In this document: piece after piece, positions 5,901 to 7,077 of the stretch
Layout: each line of letters starts with the position of its first letter
Numbering within the stretch: position 1 is the stretch's first letter
Source: Chloroflexota bacterium
GTDB lineage: Bacteria > Chloroflexota > Dormibacteria > Dormibacterales > Dormibacteraceae
Assembly (NCBI GenBank): GCA_005880345.1
Contig: VBGE01000075.1
Span: 1-7,077, forward strand
Direction: 5' to 3'
DNA length: 7,077 bases
Translations under genes and position numbers: made by a program
The notes under the pieces: generated by a model
Seen by the model: the letters and a program-made list of their open reading frames with translations, nothing else
Database searches by the model: none
What the model was told of the DNA's origin: nothing

Positions 5901-6845
5901 TTGACGGCCTACGTCCTCCGGCGCTTGCTCCTGATGCTGCCGGTGGCATTCCTTGTCACAGTCGGGGTCTTCATGCTCATCCACCTGAGCCCGGGCGACC
6001 CTGCCCTGATCATCCTGGGCGAGGACCGTAGCCCGCAGGCCATCGCCCAGGTCCACCAGGAGCTCGGCTTCGACAAACCCCTGTACGTCCAGCACTTCAT
6101 CTGGCTCAACCACATCGTGCGGGGCGACTGGGGTCGGTCGATCACCACCCACCAGCCGGTCGCCATCGCCATCACCGAACGGCTGCCGGCCACAATCGAG
6201 CTCGGCCTGACCGCGCTGGTGTGGTCCCTCCTGGTGGCAATTCCGCTGGGCACGATAGCGGCAGTGCGGCGCGGTTCCGCCGCGGACCAGATCGCCACCG
6301 GCATAACGGTGGCGGGCGTTTCGATCCCCAACTTTTTCATCGGGATCGTGCTGATCTTCGTGCTGTCCGTTTCCTTACGGCTCTTTCCGTTCGGTGGCTA
6401 CGTGCCGTTTGCGCGGGACCCGCTGGAAAGCCTGCGCCACGTCGCGCTGCCGGCGATCGCGCTGGGCACGGCCGGCGCCGCGATCAACATGCGTTTCACC
6501 CGCTCGTCCATGATCGAGGTGCTCAACCAGGATTACATTCGCACCGCCCAGGCCAAAGGGGCCGGGTGGCGGCGGGTCGTGTTTGTGCACGCCTTGAAGA
6601 ACGCCTTGATTCCCGTGGTCACCATCATCGGCCTGCAGATCGGGGGCATCATCGAGGGAGCGGTCGTCACAGAGACCGTGTTCACGTGGCCGGGCGTCGG
6701 CCGCCTCGCAGTCGAGTCGATCTTCAATCGCGACTATACCGTCGTGCAGGGCATCGTCCTGATCGCGGCCTTCTCTTACATGATCGCGAACCTGCTGGTC
6801 GACCTCGTCTACGCATGGCTCGACCCGCGGATCTCATTCGCGTGA
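5901..6845 (+). CDS. ABC transporter permease, DppB/OppB family
   Basis: This 314-residue inner-membrane protein is typical of the DppB family. TM1 is near residues 9-29 (LLLMLPVAFLVTVGVFMLIHL), followed by the family motif SPGDPA (30-35) and a soluble loop with ELGFDKPLYVQHFIWL and GDWGRS. More TM segments lie near 100-122, 136-158, 180-198, 237-257 and 281-305. The EAA-type loop that docks the ATPase is YIRTAQAKGAGWRRVVFVHALKNALIP (212-238). ETVFTWPGVGRLAV and a DPRI-type C-terminus are also characteristic. The start is TTG 5901, the first start codon after an in-frame TGA at 5892. GGAGGA (5885-5890) lies 10 nt upstream, rather far. The next permease overlaps it by 4 nt (GTGA), indicating coupled translation and a heterodimeric channel. 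Confidence 0.96.
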   Translation: MTAYVLRRLLLMLPVAFLVTVGVFMLIHLSPGDPALIILGEDRSPQAIAQVHQELGFDKPLYVQHFIWLNHIVRGDWGRSITTHQPVAIAITERLPATIELGLTALVWSLLVAIPLGTIAAVRRGSAADQIATGITVAGVSIPNFFIGIVLIFVLSVSLRLFPFGGYVPFARDPLESLRHVALPAIALGTAGAAINMRFTRSSMIEVLNQDYIRTAQAKGAGWRRVVFVHALKNALIPVVTIIGLQIGGIIEGAVVTETVFTWPGVGRLAVESIFNRDYTVVQGIVLIAAFSYMIANLLVDLVYAWLDPRISFA

Positions 6846-7077
6846 GCAACGCATCTGCGATCGTCGCGGCACAGGGACCGATCCGCAGGACGCCGGTCGC
6901 ATTGCTCGAGCTGGTCCGAACCCACCGGCGTGTGGCTGCCGCAGCGGTGCTGGTTGCATTCCTCTTCCTCGTCGCGGTCCTATCGCCCGTGATCTCGCCT
7001 CACGATCCGCTTGCCGTCAACGCCGACAACTCTTACCTGCCACCGCTGAGCCCAGGACACATCTTCGGCACGGATGA
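6842..7077 (+). CDS. ABC transporter permease, DppC/OppC family (3' end cut by window)
   Basis: The first 78 codons are present. The start is GTG 6842, inside the GTGA overlap with the preceding permease's stop. The visible protein has a short polar N-terminus (MSNASAIVAAQGPIRRTPVALLELVRTHRR), one TM segment (about residues 31-50, VAAAAVLVAFLFLVAVLSPV), then ISPHDPLAVN and PPLSPGHIFGTD. The run from ISPHDP to FGTD is the standard N-terminal layout of DppC-type permeases, where FGTDxxGRD would follow. It pairs with the DppB-like subunit. The ATP-binding subunits are not in the window and would be expected downstream. Confidence 0.93.
   Translation, partial: MSNASAIVAAQGPIRRTPVALLELVRTHRRVAAAAVLVAFLFLVAVLSPVISPHDPLAVNADNSYLPPLSPGHIFGTD

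Overview
This high-GC window comes from a bacterium that uses GTG, TTG and probably CTG starts next to strong AGGAGG-type ribosome binding sites. The Gly/Asn-rich lipoprotein linker and the accessory gene mix would suit a soil Chloroflexota, Dormibacterota or Actinomycetota lineage. That placement is a guess, because the window holds no phylogenetic marker.

Layout: (1) 36-1747, plus strand: a PfkB-family sugar/nucleoside kinase overlaps a pseudouridine-5'-phosphate glycosidase (psuG) with intact catalytic residues. Together they make a two-step pseudouridine breakdown unit. (2) 1808-2167, plus strand: a small NTF2/SnoaL-like protein, preceded by two stacked inverted repeats and a perfect Shine-Dalgarno. 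(3) 2139-3361, minus strand: a two-domain VOC (glyoxalase-fold) protein, then a GC-rich hairpin with a U-rich tail, then a DUF1801/YdhG-like protein whose 3' end overlaps the NTF2-like gene tail to tail by 29 bp. (4) 3500-4116, plus strand: a FrnE/DsbA-like thioredoxin-fold oxidoreductase. (5) 4117-4348: non-coding, with two near-identical palindromes exactly 42 bp apart. (6) 4349-7077, plus strand: a peptide/nickel-type ABC importer operon of solute-binding lipoprotein, DppB-like permease and DppC-like permease. The last gene runs off the window, and the ATPases are presumably beyond it.

The most interesting spot is the active site of the FrnE/DsbA-like gene. Where the first Cys of the CPWC motif should be, the sequence reads TGA. 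Starting 12 nt after that TGA is a perfect 19-bp inverted repeat that would fold into a hairpin with a GGUC apical loop. This is the position, size and loop type of a bacterial SECIS element. The gene is therefore a candidate selenoprotein (Sec-Pro-Trp-Cys). The complication is one missing base between the TGA and the Trp codon, probably in the Pro codon. It could be a C-run sequencing or assembly error, a true frameshift mutation, or a recoding event. Whether selA/selB/selC/selD exist elsewhere in the genome cannot be seen here.
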